Positions 24,640-37,800 of a stretch of DNA of 64,000 nucleotides are shown here, one piece after another (positions within the stretch are counted from its first letter, which is position 1; the number at the start of each line of letters is the position of its first letter). The position numbers and the translations under genes were made by a program. Source of the DNA: Beta vulgaris subsp. vulgaris (taxonomy: Eukaryota > Streptophyta > Magnoliopsida > Caryophyllales > Amaranthaceae); the NCBI RefSeq assembly GCF_026745355.1, contig NC_079202.1, positions 44,178,289-44,242,288 of the forward strand. The letters are read 5' to 3'. Below the pieces are notes generated by a model. The model searched no databases. It saw only the letters and a list, made by a program, of their open reading frames with translations, and was not told where the DNA came from.

Positions 24640-27600
24640 TAGCATTGGTATGTGGAATATTAGAGGCCTAAATAGCCCGCATAAACACATTGAGATCAAA
24701 TATTTTTTATTTCAATATAATCTATTGTTATTTGCGGTTTTAATTAGAGACTAGGGTGAAGGTTGTCAATTTTCCTAAAATCTTCCCTAAATATATTCAG
24801 GTTGTTCAATTTTCACAAATTATATCATCACGGAGGAAGGATTTGGATGATATGGGATGCTACTGTGTTTATTGTGAATGTAGGTGCTTGTTCTGCCCAA
24901 CTCATACGTTGTGATGTTGTTCACAAGGCTGCTAGGAAGAGCTTTGCAGTTACCATTGTATACAGCTTTCATGATCCTGATGTGAGAGATTCTTTGTGAA
25001 GAGAGTTGGTGGTTATCAGCAAAAAAATTCAAGGTTCTTGGCTAGTTATGGGGGACTTCAACAATGTGCTTCATTTAGAAGATAGAATAGGATAATCTAT
25101 TACATTGGAGGAAGTTGCAAATTTTAGACAATGTGTTAGGGATCGTAACATACATGATACGGGGATGAGTGGTTCGTTCTTTACATAGTCAAACAAGCAA
25201 GATGGTGATAATAGGGTTTTTTTCAAAGATTGACAGGCTATTATGCAATGATGAATCGACTGACACCTTTGAAAGCTTCTAGTGCTACTTTTCTTACATA
25301 GACTATATCAGATCATAGTCCTGGTATGATTAAGCTTGATAATACATTGAACAAAGCTTAGACCTTTTAAGTATTGTAATATGTGGAGGTTAGCAGAGGA
25401 ATTTATGAATATTGTGCAAGACTGTTGGAGTCAGAATATTCAGGGAGTTCCCATGTACAAGCTTACTACTAAGATGAAGAATCTGAAGGGAGGATTGAAA
25501 AGGTTAAATAAAGAGAAATTCTCTAACATTGAGAATGAAACAATGTTAGCTTTATCAAATTTCACTGAAGCTCAGAGGAAGATTCACTTGCAGCCTTTGA
25601 ATGAAGGCTTTCATAGATGGGAGCATCTTGCTATGCAGGAATATAACAGATTAAACACAGCTACAATATGTTTTTTGAGACGGAAGGTTAAAAGTGATTG
25701 GCTCAAAGGTGGAGATGAACAACATATTTCCATGCTTGTATTAGGAAAAGAAGATTGAATAATCAGATGTATAGGGTGAAGAATGTTGCTGGGGAATGGA
25801 AAGAAAGAGTAAAAAATATTGAAAATGCTTTCATTTAGTATTATGAAGGCCTATTAGGAGTGGATGATAACATTATAAGTCAAGTCAGTTCAAGTATTGT
25901 TAGAGAAGGTGTTATGGTGTCTGATGATCAACATACTGAGTTGTGTGCTCCTTTTACTAGTAAGGATGTGAAAAGGGCTTTGTTTGATATTGCTTTATCA
26001 AAGGCTGCTAGGCTAGATGGGTACTCTAGTGGCTTTTTTAAGAGAGCTTGTCCTTGTGTTGGTACATGATGTCATTAGAACTGTGCTTTATTCCTTTCAA
26101 ACTAGGAAAATGTTGTAGCAAATAAATTGCACTACTCTTTGCTTAATTCCCAAGTGTGATTAGCCATAAATTGTTACTCAATTCAGGCCCATTGCATGTT
26201 GCAATGTTATCTATAAAGTGATTTCAAATTTGATGTGCTCCAGACTAAAGGTGGGTTCGCCTTGCATTGTGGATCAAGTTCAAAGTGCATTTGTAGAGAA
26301 CTGGCTGATTATGCATATTGTCCTCCTCTGCCAGGACATGATGAAACAATACAGAAGTAAAAGTGTGCCCACGAGGTGTACTATGAAGATAGATTTAAGA
26401 AAGGCATATGATTTTGTTCCTTGGGGACTCATTGAAGATTTGTTAAAGAAATTGAATTTTCCAATTCAATTCATCAAGTGGATAATGGCTTGCATTTCCA
26501 CTCCATCATTCTCTATCATTATTAATGGTAACACGTGTAGTTTCTTTAAAGGTAAGAAAGGGATGAGACAAGGGGATCCAATATCCCCTCTGCTATTTGT
26601 GGTGGTTATGGAATATTTGACTAGAATTTTGGATTAAATGAGTAAAAAAAAAATCAGGGTTTGATTTCCATCATAGGTGTGCTCCTGTTCAGTTGACACA
26701 TTTTGTGTTTGCGGAAAATTTGATGTTATTTTGTAAAGGAGGTGCCAGCTCTATTATGCTTATAATGAGAGCTTTGAGAGCCTTCTCCCAAGCTTCTGGT
26801 TTGCAGGCCAATAATGAGAAGACAATAATTTATTTTGGAAAGGTTAAGGAAGAAGTTCATCATAGAATGTTGTAGTAATCTGGTTTTGTTAAGGGTACAT
26901 TTCCTTTTAGCTACCTTGGTGTCCCAATATCTGCTAGGAGACTTACTAGTGCAGATTGTGATTTATCGGTGAATAGAATCATTAGGAGAGTGTTGTATTG
27001 GTCTTCCAGACACCTTTCCCATGCAGCTAGGCATGTCCTTGTGCATTCAATTCTGCTTATATTCATACATATTAGGAGTGAAAGTTCGGTGTACGGTTTG
27101 GATTGGGGCCTAATCCAATCCGATCCGAACAAAATTTGATTTTATTTTTCCAATCCGAATCCAAACCAATTAGAGTTAGAATCTGATCCAATCCAATCCG
27201 AATTTTCATACTTTAAATTGGATCTGATCCAAAAATTCGATTTTTTAAACTCTAGTTTAATTTCTCGATGAAATAAATCAAGCACAACGGCAGCCTAGTA
27301 GATTTAGGAAATGAGGAATTAAGTGTTGTTAGGGTTCTAGGGGAAGGGTGGAAGTTCTACCCCTACTGGCTACTAGGCTATGGACTATGCTTCTTTTTTA
27401 AAAAAAAAATAGTTAAGCACTTAAGCCCAATCAAGATGCATAATACAAGACATATTACTATTTGGTTATATTGGATTTTTGGATCCAATTACCCTCAATC
27501 CAATCCGATCCGAAAATCCAAATTTTCAAAAACTTTTAGTCCGAATCCAATTCGAACACATTTCAAATCCGATCCGAATTACTAATTCGAATTGGATTTT

Positions 27601-28260
27601 GGATTTTATCCGAATGACTTTCACCCCTAATACATATTGGGCACGTGTTTTCCTTTTACCTAAAAAAGTGGTTGAAAAAACTGTGCAAATATGTAGAGCT
27701 TTTTTATGGGGGGTGTAAAACTCATATTCATAAACCACTTAATGTTACTTGGGATTGTGTTTGTAAACCTAAGAAGAAGGGTGGCTAGGAGTGAGGGGTT
27801 GCTTGCTACGGTATAAAGCAACTATAGATAAGTATGTATGGTAGATAGCTTAGAAGGAGGATATGCTTTGGATTAAATGGTTCACAATATCTACATTAAA
27901 GATATTGGTTTGTGAGAGTATGAAGCTCCAAGTAATGCTAGTTGGGTAAAGAAGAGGATATGTGCTGTGAAGAACCAGTTCAAGAGTACTTGTGTTCAGA
28001 ATCAATGGCTAGATGGGTCAAAGAGCTACACAATTAGTGAGGCCTACAAATGGCTTATAGGAGAGCAAGTAAACGTGAGTTGGTATCATTGGGTTGGAGC
28101 AAGGCCAATATACCTAACCATGCATTTATTTCTTGGTTAGCAGCACTAGGGAAGCTAAGAACAAGGGAAATATTGCAAAAAGCTGGAGTTTGCATCACAC
28201 AACATGTTTATTGTGTCATGATGGGATTGATTCTAATCCTCACTTAATTTTCAAATGTAC
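24640..28260 (+). pseudogene. LINE ORF2 remnant (endonuclease, reverse transcriptase, zf-RVT)
   Basis: An endonuclease piece MGDFNNVLHLEDRIG sits near 25050. Reverse transcriptase blocks follow: VQSAFVENW near 26280, MKIDLRKAYDFVPW near 26380, GMRQGDPISPLLF near 26565, and a damaged catalytic FADD reading FAEN near 26705. FSYLGVPISARRL near 26910 follows. The hAT insertion at 27073-27629 splits the 3' part. A zf-RVT-like region (NHAFISWLAALGKLRTREIL) lies near 28110. Confidence 0.85.
27073..27629. mobile_element. Non-autonomous hAT-type element inside LINE ORF2
   Basis: Ends TAGGAGTGAAAGT and ACTTTCACCCCTA, with exact 8-bp duplication ATACATAT (27065-27072, 27630-27637). Subterminal regions are filled with AATCCGATCC-type words. 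The LINE reading resumes directly after it. Confidence 0.9.
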
Positions 28261-28726
28261 GTAAAGTGATAGAATATGCAAGAATATTATGGCATCATTG
28301 CAAATTTCTTATAGTCAACAAGAATGTTTGTATACATGGTGGAAAAAGTGCGGCACGAGATATAGTTCAAGAAAGCAACAACAGGTTTGTTATGCTAGCT
28401 TAGTAGCAACTGTTTATTATATATGAGGAGCACGAAATCAATCTTTTTGGCAGGAGGCAATGTGAAGGCCAGAGTTTGTAATCAAGCAAATTAAGGCAGA
28501 TGTGTGTATTAGAGTAAGGAGTAAAGTCTCTGAAAAATGGAGTGCAACTGATAGAAATTGGTTGATAGCTTTTGTAATAGGGTTTGATTTTGTGTTGATG
28601 GTGTTTGTTTTGTAGTTGGTGTCTGTATAATGTCCTATGTGATGTAGGTGTAGGTTGTATTTGGTTATTTCTAATGTGCTTTGGTAATAATACTTGCATT
28701 TTATCAATAAAATTATTTAGAGATTT

Positions 28727-29702
28727 AACCAGTTGTGTAAATCTTTTAATGAGATATTATATTTTATTTTAAAATATTAAACAATAAAGTTATATTGGAC
28801 TTCTGGTTAAGTTCTCATTTTTAATTTCAAAGGCCACGTATTAGATAGATAATAAAAATGAAATGGTCAAAATTATAGTAACAAACATAAAAGTAAAAGT
28901 GCAACAACTAGTAAGAAAGAGAGGGAGTAATATATGTTTAGTCCACACATTCAAACTACTATCTACCTCCATCTCTTTTTGTTCTCACACTTCACATTTC
29001 CACACAAATAAAGTAACAATCCAAGGAACAAGAGTTATAGTGAGAAACATGGGTGATATTTAATTTGTAAAGAAAATATCGACACCACCAATTACAATAA
29101 TTGTTGATCTGATCATTTAAATGGTTTTAATCACCTAATTTGAAATCATCTCATACAACTTTAAGAAATATTTGAAAATGGTTTTCAACATTTGACCAAC
29201 TAAATTGGTAAAAAAAAAAAAAAAGAAGTGAAAAATTGTCAAGAATAAATTAATTTTTAGACAGTCTACTTGAAATAAGTCATACTTTGGATTAACTCAA
29301 AATAAGTGAAGTTTTTTGGGGATTTGTTTGTAATAGGTTCAGGTGACCAGTGACCAAAACAATAGGTAAAATTTTATTAAATTTTTTCCTTATATTTAAT
29401 CTCTCTCCTCTAAACCCTTTTTCTCCCTCCTCTCTAACTTCACCAATCACCACCACAAGACCCCAACCACTAAATACCAGGACCCTAAACTGATAAAAAT
29501 AAAATGAAAGTAAGTGAACATATTACCTACAATAACAAGTTGTTTACCGATTAAATCTATTAGAAGCAGATACCTTAAAAAGTTTTACTTATTCTAAATT
29601 CATTAAAAGTATGACTTAATTAAAACATATCGTACAAAAATTAGCTTATTCTTAACGATTTTTCCAAAAAGAAAAATACCATGCGGCATGATTTTACTAG
29701 TC
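28727..29702. other. Gene-free AT-rich stretch
   Basis: Between the LINE and the large hAT element. No gene or bounded element recognised. Confidence 0.4.
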
Positions 29703-29739
29703 CTCAAACCTAGAGGTGTCAAAAACTGGGCCGACCCAC

Positions 29740-30190
29740 GGGTGAACCCGCATGCGACCCAGACCCAACCTGTTCCGAGCCGAGAGTGGTCGGTTGGAAA
29801 GCCGACCCATTCCGACCCAGCATTCACCCGTGCCCAGTTTAACCCGTGGAATTAGTAACCCAACCTGAGTTGGGCCGACCCAGTTTTACCCGTACCGTTG
29901 CACCCGTGAATAACGACCTGACCCAACCTGTTTCCGACCCAAAATAACCCGACCCAACTTCACCCGCCAATGACCCAGTTAAACCCACCCAGTTATCACC
30001 CAACCCAGTTACCACCCAACCCAGTTACCACCCCCAGTTGTGACCCAACCCAGCTATCACCAACCCAGTTGTGACCCAACCAGCTATCACCGACCCAGTT
30101 GTGACCCAACCCTGCTATCACCGACCCAATTTCGACCCAACCCTGTTAGCACCCGACCCAACTAAACCCGACCCAATGCCATTCCGACCG
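29740..30190. repeat. GACCCAACCCAGTT array, left end of the hAT element
   Basis: Irregular copies of GACCCAACCCAGTTACCACC, spaced about 20 bp, in direct orientation. Confidence 0.85.
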
Positions 30191-33100
30191 AAGTAAACTC
30201 GACCCTACACCATTTATTTGTTTTTGGAATCGCAAATATTATTAAAAAAATAAAAAAAAAATAGAATATACACATAGTTGCTAATTTCAAGTATTTACAA
30301 TTTAATGTTAAGCAAATAAACAACATTGTCATAAAAAAAAATAATAAACAACATTAAATTAATAAACTATATTTTTTAATAACATGATATTTTATACGTT
30401 TTAAAAACTAAATATTATATAATTGATATAGTATTAAAGAGGGCAAGTTATTTTTCTTTCACTCCTCGCATTATTGACAAGCAAATACTAAACCTATTAG
30501 AATTATCACTATCAAATTAAATCAAACCAAAATAATTACTTAAATTCATAAATCTTACTTAAATTAACCAACAAGTATCACTTGAATTAACTAACTAAAT
30601 ATCAAAATTACATAAAAACAATGATAAAAAACCAAAGAAAATAACATCACAAAAATTACAAAGAAATTAACATGAAATACAAAAGAAATTTGAATATTAA
30701 AATAAAAATTAACAACTAAATTACAAAAAAAAAATACATAGAAAATAACAAAAATACACACCAAAATCTGAACCAATTTCAGGTATTCTAAGGAAAATAT
30801 AGACAAACCAAGCATAAATCTACAAATATCAAAGCAAATAAAAAAAATATCACATTCGAACTTCATTAAATAAATGTATAAATCTGGGTAAAATCCAATT
30901 ACTTCACAATTACATTAGTTCATTGCAAAAATATAACAAGATCTAAAAGTTACAAAAAGAAAAAAAAAGTTCAGTTAATTTTACAAACATCTTAATCGAA
31001 GAAGAAAAATAGAATATTAAACAAGATGAAGAGAAGAGCAAAGAAGAAGAAAAAATATATTAACAAGAATCGAAGAAGTGAAGATCTAAGACAAAAAAAA
31101 AAAAGGAAAAGAAGAGGAAAAGTAATGGATGAAACGGTGCTTGAACGACCGCAATCGCGAACCCAACCTTGCGATTCGTGCGATGAGGGCTGGGCGAGCG
31201 GTTCGCGCGACGAGGCTGGGCGAGCGTGTGTGTGGTGTGTGCGGGGGTGCGAAGGCTGGTCAAAGGTTTGTGCTAGTGATTTCTGCGAGGGCTTGTGCGA
31301 CGAGCGTTAAGTCGACGCTGCTGGGGGCTGGGCGACGATGTTCGAAGGTTGTGGTGCGTGTGTGCGAGAGTTGCGTGCGAAGCTTGAACGACCGCAACCG
31401 CGAACGAAGCTTGAAGGAGATTTACCATGAGAGATGCATGAGAGAGAAAGTCGAAGGAGATCTACCATGAGAGGGAGGAGTATGAGTCGGTTGAGGGAGA
31501 AGTGAGAGTGAGGGAGGCTGAGGAATGAGGATGGGAAGGAAGGGGGAGGGTTTAGGGTTAGAAAGGAATTTGATTCAATGGTTGGATTTTGATCTTTCTC
31601 AAATCAATGGTCCTAATTCATAATCTTTGACATTATTTTTTAACCAATGAGAATTGAGAGTGGTCAATCACATGGATTGCTAACTTAATCAATGGTTGGA
31701 TTTTCATCTTTTTAAAATCAATGGTATTTCCCTCAAACAAAAATAAATAGCCTAAAGTACTAATAAATTAGTATTGTATTTTGATATTATTATGATTTGA
31801 GTATTCTAATTTCTAGTTCTAATATTATTAGTTTACTAACTTTAGAAATTACTAGTATTACTATAAATTAGAAACATTCGAAACTAAATTAGTATTATTG
31901 ATTTTTAAGAAATTATTTATCTAAATTTATAATTTAAAAATATGTGAACATGTTATATGCGGTAATTAGGGATTAATTTAATGTTAACATGTAAGACGTA
32001 ACAGGTAACAATTAGTCGATTATTGCCGATGGCTCGATAGTATGATTTAGGACTTAATGTCTTAATTATTGCATTTACAATTTAAATTATGTCTTATTGT
32101 TGATACTTGCGTGCTACTGTGTTAACTTTGTAATATCACTATATGTTATCACTTTATCGATTATCAATTAATTAGTATTTTTATACTTAGTAACAATTAA
32201 CAACTTACGCCGTCTTGAATTAGCTAATCGACTTACATCGATACATCGATCTAATCCAATATTAACTTGTTTCAATTCAAATTAGATGTTTTGAGTTTCA
32301 ATATGAATTTAACTTAAAGACGATTAACTTAAATGAAACATTGTTATATTGAACCAATCTACTGAGTTATACGATTAACTTAGAGACGATTAACTTAAAA
32401 AAACATAGTCACATTTACATGAAATTCGATCATGTTCATCCTCTACTAACATAGTGTTTGATTATGTATCATTTTCATATGATATATTGACATATTCGAT
32501 TAAGTGATAAGTGATTAACGTTGATCATTGTTAATTGTTAGTTGTTACTTGTTAGATGTTAGTTGTTACTTGTTACTTGAATACTTATGCAATCATCAAT
32601 AAGAATAACTAAATAAGTGAATAACTAATAGTAACTGATTCAGACTTGAGAGTGAGTAAGTCACTAACTAATAACAAAATATTTAAGTTTAATAGTCTAT
32701 TAACCCTAACACTATAAGTCTATAATAAATAATCCTTATGGTAGTTAGTTGTTAGTTGTTACTCACTTACTTGTTAGATGTTAGTTGTTACTTATTACTT
32801 GAATACATATGCAATCATGAATGAGAATAACTAAATAAGTAAATAACTAATGAGTGATACTTAGTAACTTAGGCAATAGACCAATTACCAATAGCTAATA
32901 ATGGTGAATGGCCCAATAATATAAGATTATAAGTATAACTTATAAGTTATAAGTCTTACTTTAGTAACATTTCAAATTAGTAATATAAGTATCAAACTAT
33001 TAATGATTCAATGTATATTAAAAAATTCACAACAATGACTCAATCACAATTCACAAATATCAGTATAATTACAGATTACTATAATATACCACTATAAGTA

Positions 33101-33219
33101 TAAAGTATAATGACTATAATCTATACCACAATATCACAATACGTCAATACCACATCCACATGTTATAAGTTTATAACAATCTCGACCCAAATCAATACGC
33201 CACGAAGCCGCGGTTCGAT

Positions 33220-33720
33220 ATTTAGTCGTTCCAAGTAATTCCGACCCAAGTTATTCCGATATCGATTTCTTTCGACCCAAGTAGCCCGAAAGCCGATTTA
33301 TTCCGACCCAAGTAATTCCGAAAGCCGTATTATTCCAACCCAAGTTATTCCGATATCGATTTTTTCCGACTTAAGTAACCCGAAAGCCGATTTCTTCCGA
33401 CCCAAGTAATTCCGAAACCCGATTTCTTTCGATCCAAGTTATTCCGATTTCGATTTTTTCCGACCCACGTGACCCGAAAACCGATTTCTTCCGACCCAAG
33501 TAATTCCAAAAGCCGAATTATTCCGACCCAAGTTATTCCGATATCGATTTCTTCCGACCCAAGTAACCCGAAAGCCGGTTTCTTCCGACCCAAGTAATTC
33601 CGAAACCCGATTTCTTCCGACCCAAGTCATTCCGAAAGCCGATTTCTTCCGACCCAAGTTATTCCGAAAGCCGATTTCTTCCGACCCAAGTCATTCCGAA
33701 AGCCGATTTGGACCGACTTC
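33220..33720. repeat. TTCCGACCCAAGT minisatellite, right end of the hAT element
   Basis: Units such as TTCCGACCCAAGTAATTCCG alternate with AAAGCCGATTTC. There are about a dozen copies at roughly 35-40-bp spacing, several nearly identical. The open frames on minus here are only read-through of the repeat. Confidence 0.9.
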
Positions 33721-33965
33721 ACCTTATTCCATTCCGACCCAAATTCACCCAACCCAGATACACCCGACCCAGTCTCACCCGACCCATTTCCGACCCAGTT
33801 CCGAGATCCTCTCACCCAGTTTCACCCGACCCAAGTTCACCCGACCCACCCAGTTCCGACCCATGACACGGTGTCACCCAGATTATTCCGACCCAAATCA
33901 TTCCGACCCAGCTTGGGTCAACCCAAACCCAGCCAGTGACCCAGATTGACACCTCTACTCAAACC

Positions 33966-34843
33966 TACTAATTCGATTGAAGATGTCACGTGGCACAAAA
34001 GTTCATGGATACTTGTTGCTTTAAAGCAGTCTTCGAGTAATGCTAAAAAGAAAAAAATTTAATGATTTACTAAATTGTCGAGAGGAGAAGTCTACCTTAC
34101 CGTTGAAGTGCTTGCATTACATTCTTATTTCTAATATTTATCTCTATTCTTTCCTCAAAGCTAAACATCAATTTGCTCCTACTTCTTTCTATAATGTGTT
34201 GTTTGGGAACCATGATTTCTTTTGGAATTTTAAAGTTGCATAAATACATGTGGTCGGCAAATACCAAATTTGGGTCTGCTTATATATATACAAGCAAGAA
34301 TCATCCATATATTAATCTTTCTCCACTAGCTCTGCTATGCAAATTTCTTCACTTTTCTGGACAATCTTAACTGGGTCTGCTCCGCACCCTTCACTTTTCA
34401 GGACCATCTGTTTTAAGAACCACAACACGCCTTTCTTTCTTGGATACTAACATAGGCTATAGGATCTCCTTTAATAAGGATCATGCAAGTGTATATAACA
34501 CAATGGCCATAATATTCTGATATACGACGGTTCAATCTTATCTAGCGTCAGCTAGTAGGATTGAGGCCCATTTCAACACCCTACCTGAAAGGGGGCAGCT
34601 CTACTGTTATTGTCGTCATTCTGACTCCTCACCGTGTCCTGTTCAGTCAAAAGAACGTAGAAAATTTCAATGATCATCATCTAAACTGAAGCTAATTCAT
34701 GTACGCAAGATCAGTACAACAGAAACAAGATATGTTTACCAGTACATTCACAATCTTTATCCATAAACATAAAATTCAATATATATTTCCCATAATAAAA
34801 GGAAAAAGAAGGTGACACATACAGCAGATCTTTACTTGTCCTT
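33966..34843. other. 3' flank of SECA2
   Basis: No second gene seen. It should hold the SECA2 3' UTR next to 34844. The short plus-strand ORFs lack family features. Confidence 0.4.
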
Positions 34844-37800
34844 TTATGATAATAGTAATTCTTGAGACTCCATTGGGGATGCCCAATAGCGAAATAACGA
34901 TTCTATGGTTAACCTCCTGGATGCACTGAGCATAGAGATGAAGAATCTACAACCATCTATTTTGTATTCCTCTAGTGGGTTTCTGTGCCCGAAACTCCTC
35001 ACGTTCACCTGCATGTTGTATGTATGAGCCTTTTCTCTAGCAGTAAGAAAAACACATAACAAACAGGATATGCAAATATGGGTACCGCTGAACTAAGCCT
35101 GTTCATGTTGACAAGATGATCCCTCCAGAAACAATCTAAAGTCTTGATTAGAACTGCCCTCTGCAAATCATAAAAATACAACCATGGATCAAAGTCCAAT
35201 AAGACATTTACCTTTTTCACTGGTAATTCTAGCAAGAAAAGAGACTACATGCATGACAAGGCTCTTCGAATATTTGTATCCCGTAAATTAACACCTAGAT
35301 CTTTATAAAGGAGCAGAAATGAACAGCCAGGTAACTAAAACCAATTGAGAACTCTTTATGTCAAATTGGAAAAACCTTTCACATGATGATTAATTCATTC
35401 AAAACTAATACTCTACGGCGTCTACATACAAATAAGAAAGAAACTCTTAACAGGGTCAACTATACTATCTAAAGAGAAAAATGCTGACAGTTCAGGAAAA
35501 AAAAAATAATAATCAAATCAACGGTAAGCCGTTTCTCTGAATCACAGGGCTAAGGCTGTGTTGCATAGAAGACAGACTATATTAGACTCCCTCGAATCCC
35601 TCGAATTATAACAAAGTGGGCTGCCAATTAAAACAAGCAAGTAGACAGAGCAGTTAGCCAGACATTTAACTAGGTCTAATTTCAAGATTGAACATTGCAA
35701 CTAGCCACATTTACCACTTTGACAAGGGCACAGTGCAAATCGGAAAACAGAACTCCAATATAATCACTTGGGCACTCATTATTAATCTCGATACATGGGC
35801 CCTTAAATGAACAAACCTAAACATCTTTTTAGTTGCAATAGGAACTTGGTAGCCCTTATCTGAACTTATTGTCCTTTAAATGAATCGAATTTTCCTCTTT
35901 TTTCTTTCAAGATGAAAAGATTAAAGCCTATTTTTAAATTTAAACTATCCAATAATTTGAACAGAAATAAAAGGGGAAAAAAGGCTACTGATCACAGAAA
36001 AGGACATCTTGCTACAGAACTTCTATTGTGTATGACGTCCAGAGAATATATTAATGCATATAGTAAAATGGTCAGTAACCTAGAAGATAGACTACTATGT
36101 GCGCAGGTAGTTCATAAATGACCAAGAGGAGAGAGATCCAGAAAACAAATACTATCATATAAACATAACCAGATACACAAGCAAAATGGTGCTGACCAGA
36201 TATCTAATTTGGATAAAGGCTTATTCAACTACCACACAGGAACTGAAATAGTAAAGCCACAGGAAACAGAAGATATAAAAATATACCTCAATTTCCTTGA
36301 CATACATATCGTCGAAACCAGATTCTTCTATGGCATTAAGATATGAAGCAATCAAAAAATCTCCAAGGTAATGCCGTAAGAAATTGATGATCACTCGATA
36401 TCTCCCATCCCTGCTTCACCGTGTCAGAACAAGATATCAAACTCAGACTAAAAGAAAAAAAGCGATATACTAATATCATACAACACCCTGTGGTTGTACT
36501 CACGTTATTGAGTCATCTGCACATATGGTAAGCCATCGCTTGAAGGAGGAAGTCTTCTTTCGAATTCCTCTGAAGGCATTAGGAGGTCTTGGCAAATCTA
36601 TAGGCAAAAGGCCATTGAAATCTACAGGAGATGATGTGTCTAATTGAGAGAGGGACTCCAATAGGACAACCTCTGTTATACCTGCAAATGAATCTAAGGA
36701 AATCCCAGGACTTAAAAGCTTAATGTCATGACAACATGATGGTATACGAGAACCATAGCCCAAAAGAACAAAAGTATAATAAAAAAGAAGATTTACCATT
36801 CAACAGCTTTCCCCCCACATTGGCAAACTCCTTCAAGATCTTTCTCAATTTCCAGTCACAGGGGTGCTGTAGAATTCAAGAAAAATATATAGATATATTA
36901 AATTTCTCAGTCTTGCTCCTCATTCCATCAAAGAGCTTCAAACATTAATAATATAATGACAAATTGCATTTCATCCCAAATAAGGGTAATTTTATAGTGT
37001 TTTTGTTTTGAATTTGAGGTTGAAGTGTTTTTGTTTGGCATCTGACTTTGTAGTTTTTGTTTAGCATCTGAGTTTGAAGTAATCAAATAATAAACTGAGC
37101 AGAGAAGGTAGTCAGTTATTACTACAAAAGGGGTGCGACAAAATTGAAGAAATAATAATTACCTTGTGAGGATCAACTGTACCTAGTATTATTTCGTCTA
37201 CCACAGCTTGCATGTACCTGTGAGAAATATTGCCACCACAAATATAAAGAAGGGACACATCATGCAAGAAGGCACCTCAAACAAAGTGAGATCACCAACA
37301 ACAATCATTGAATTCAAATTTAATCTAAAACACACTACTGATAAGTTACAGAAAGGTAATATTAATTAACACAGGAGCATGAAAACTTTAGCTTTTGCAA
37401 TCAAATGATAGTTTCTTAAGAAGATAAACAAGAGAACAGAGTGAAGGTTAAATCTGGAAAAAATTTGGACGAACTGTTCTACCTATTTGACAAATTTGTT
37501 GCTTACAAACCTATCAAGAAAGGACTTTCTTCATAAATCACCTGAATTTAAGGCTACTTGCACTTCAATGATTTTTTTCAAACCAGAGTTCCACTTTCTT
37601 AAGCAACTAAACCAAAATGCAAAAATCACAACCTATCCTCAATTGTACATTAAGAGCTGATTCACTGACAGGCCATATAATCCTACTAGCTTAATATTGC
37701 ATTACCAAACAGTAATTATTTTAGTGTTCAGGTTGCCAGCAGTACAAAATGACGAGATCATTATCAAGCGAACATATGTACTCAATCCTTTTCAGTGTTT

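Larger units (their letters stand above)
19014..28716 (+). mobile_element. Full-length dead L1-type LINE, interrupted by three insertions
   Basis: The 10-bp repeat TTAGAGATTT lies at 19004-19013 and 28717-28726. The leader is CT/AG-rich and the 3' end is TTTATCAATAAAATTAT. ORF1 and ORF2 domains occur in the correct order. Subtracting two solo LTRs, one hAT element and their duplications leaves about 4.9 kb, a normal plant L1 length. Many stops and frameshifts mark it as old. Confidence 0.8.
29711..33957. mobile_element. Large (4.2 kb) non-autonomous hAT-type element
   Basis: Ends TAGAGGTGTCAA and TTGACACCTCTA, with exact 8-bp duplication CTCAAACC (29703-29710, 33958-33965). Its left 0.5 kb and right 0.75 kb are dense arrays of GACCCA-type words. 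The core is AT-rich except for a GC-rich island at about 31130-31500. No hAT transposase can be read in any frame. Confidence 0.88.

Noticed and set aside
31026..31470. Two overlapping basic ORFs in the large hAT element
   Set aside because: Product of the GC-rich repetitive island; no transposase motif and strongly biased composition.
33345..33815. Minus-strand repetitive ORFs
   Set aside because: Translation of the GACCCA minisatellite.
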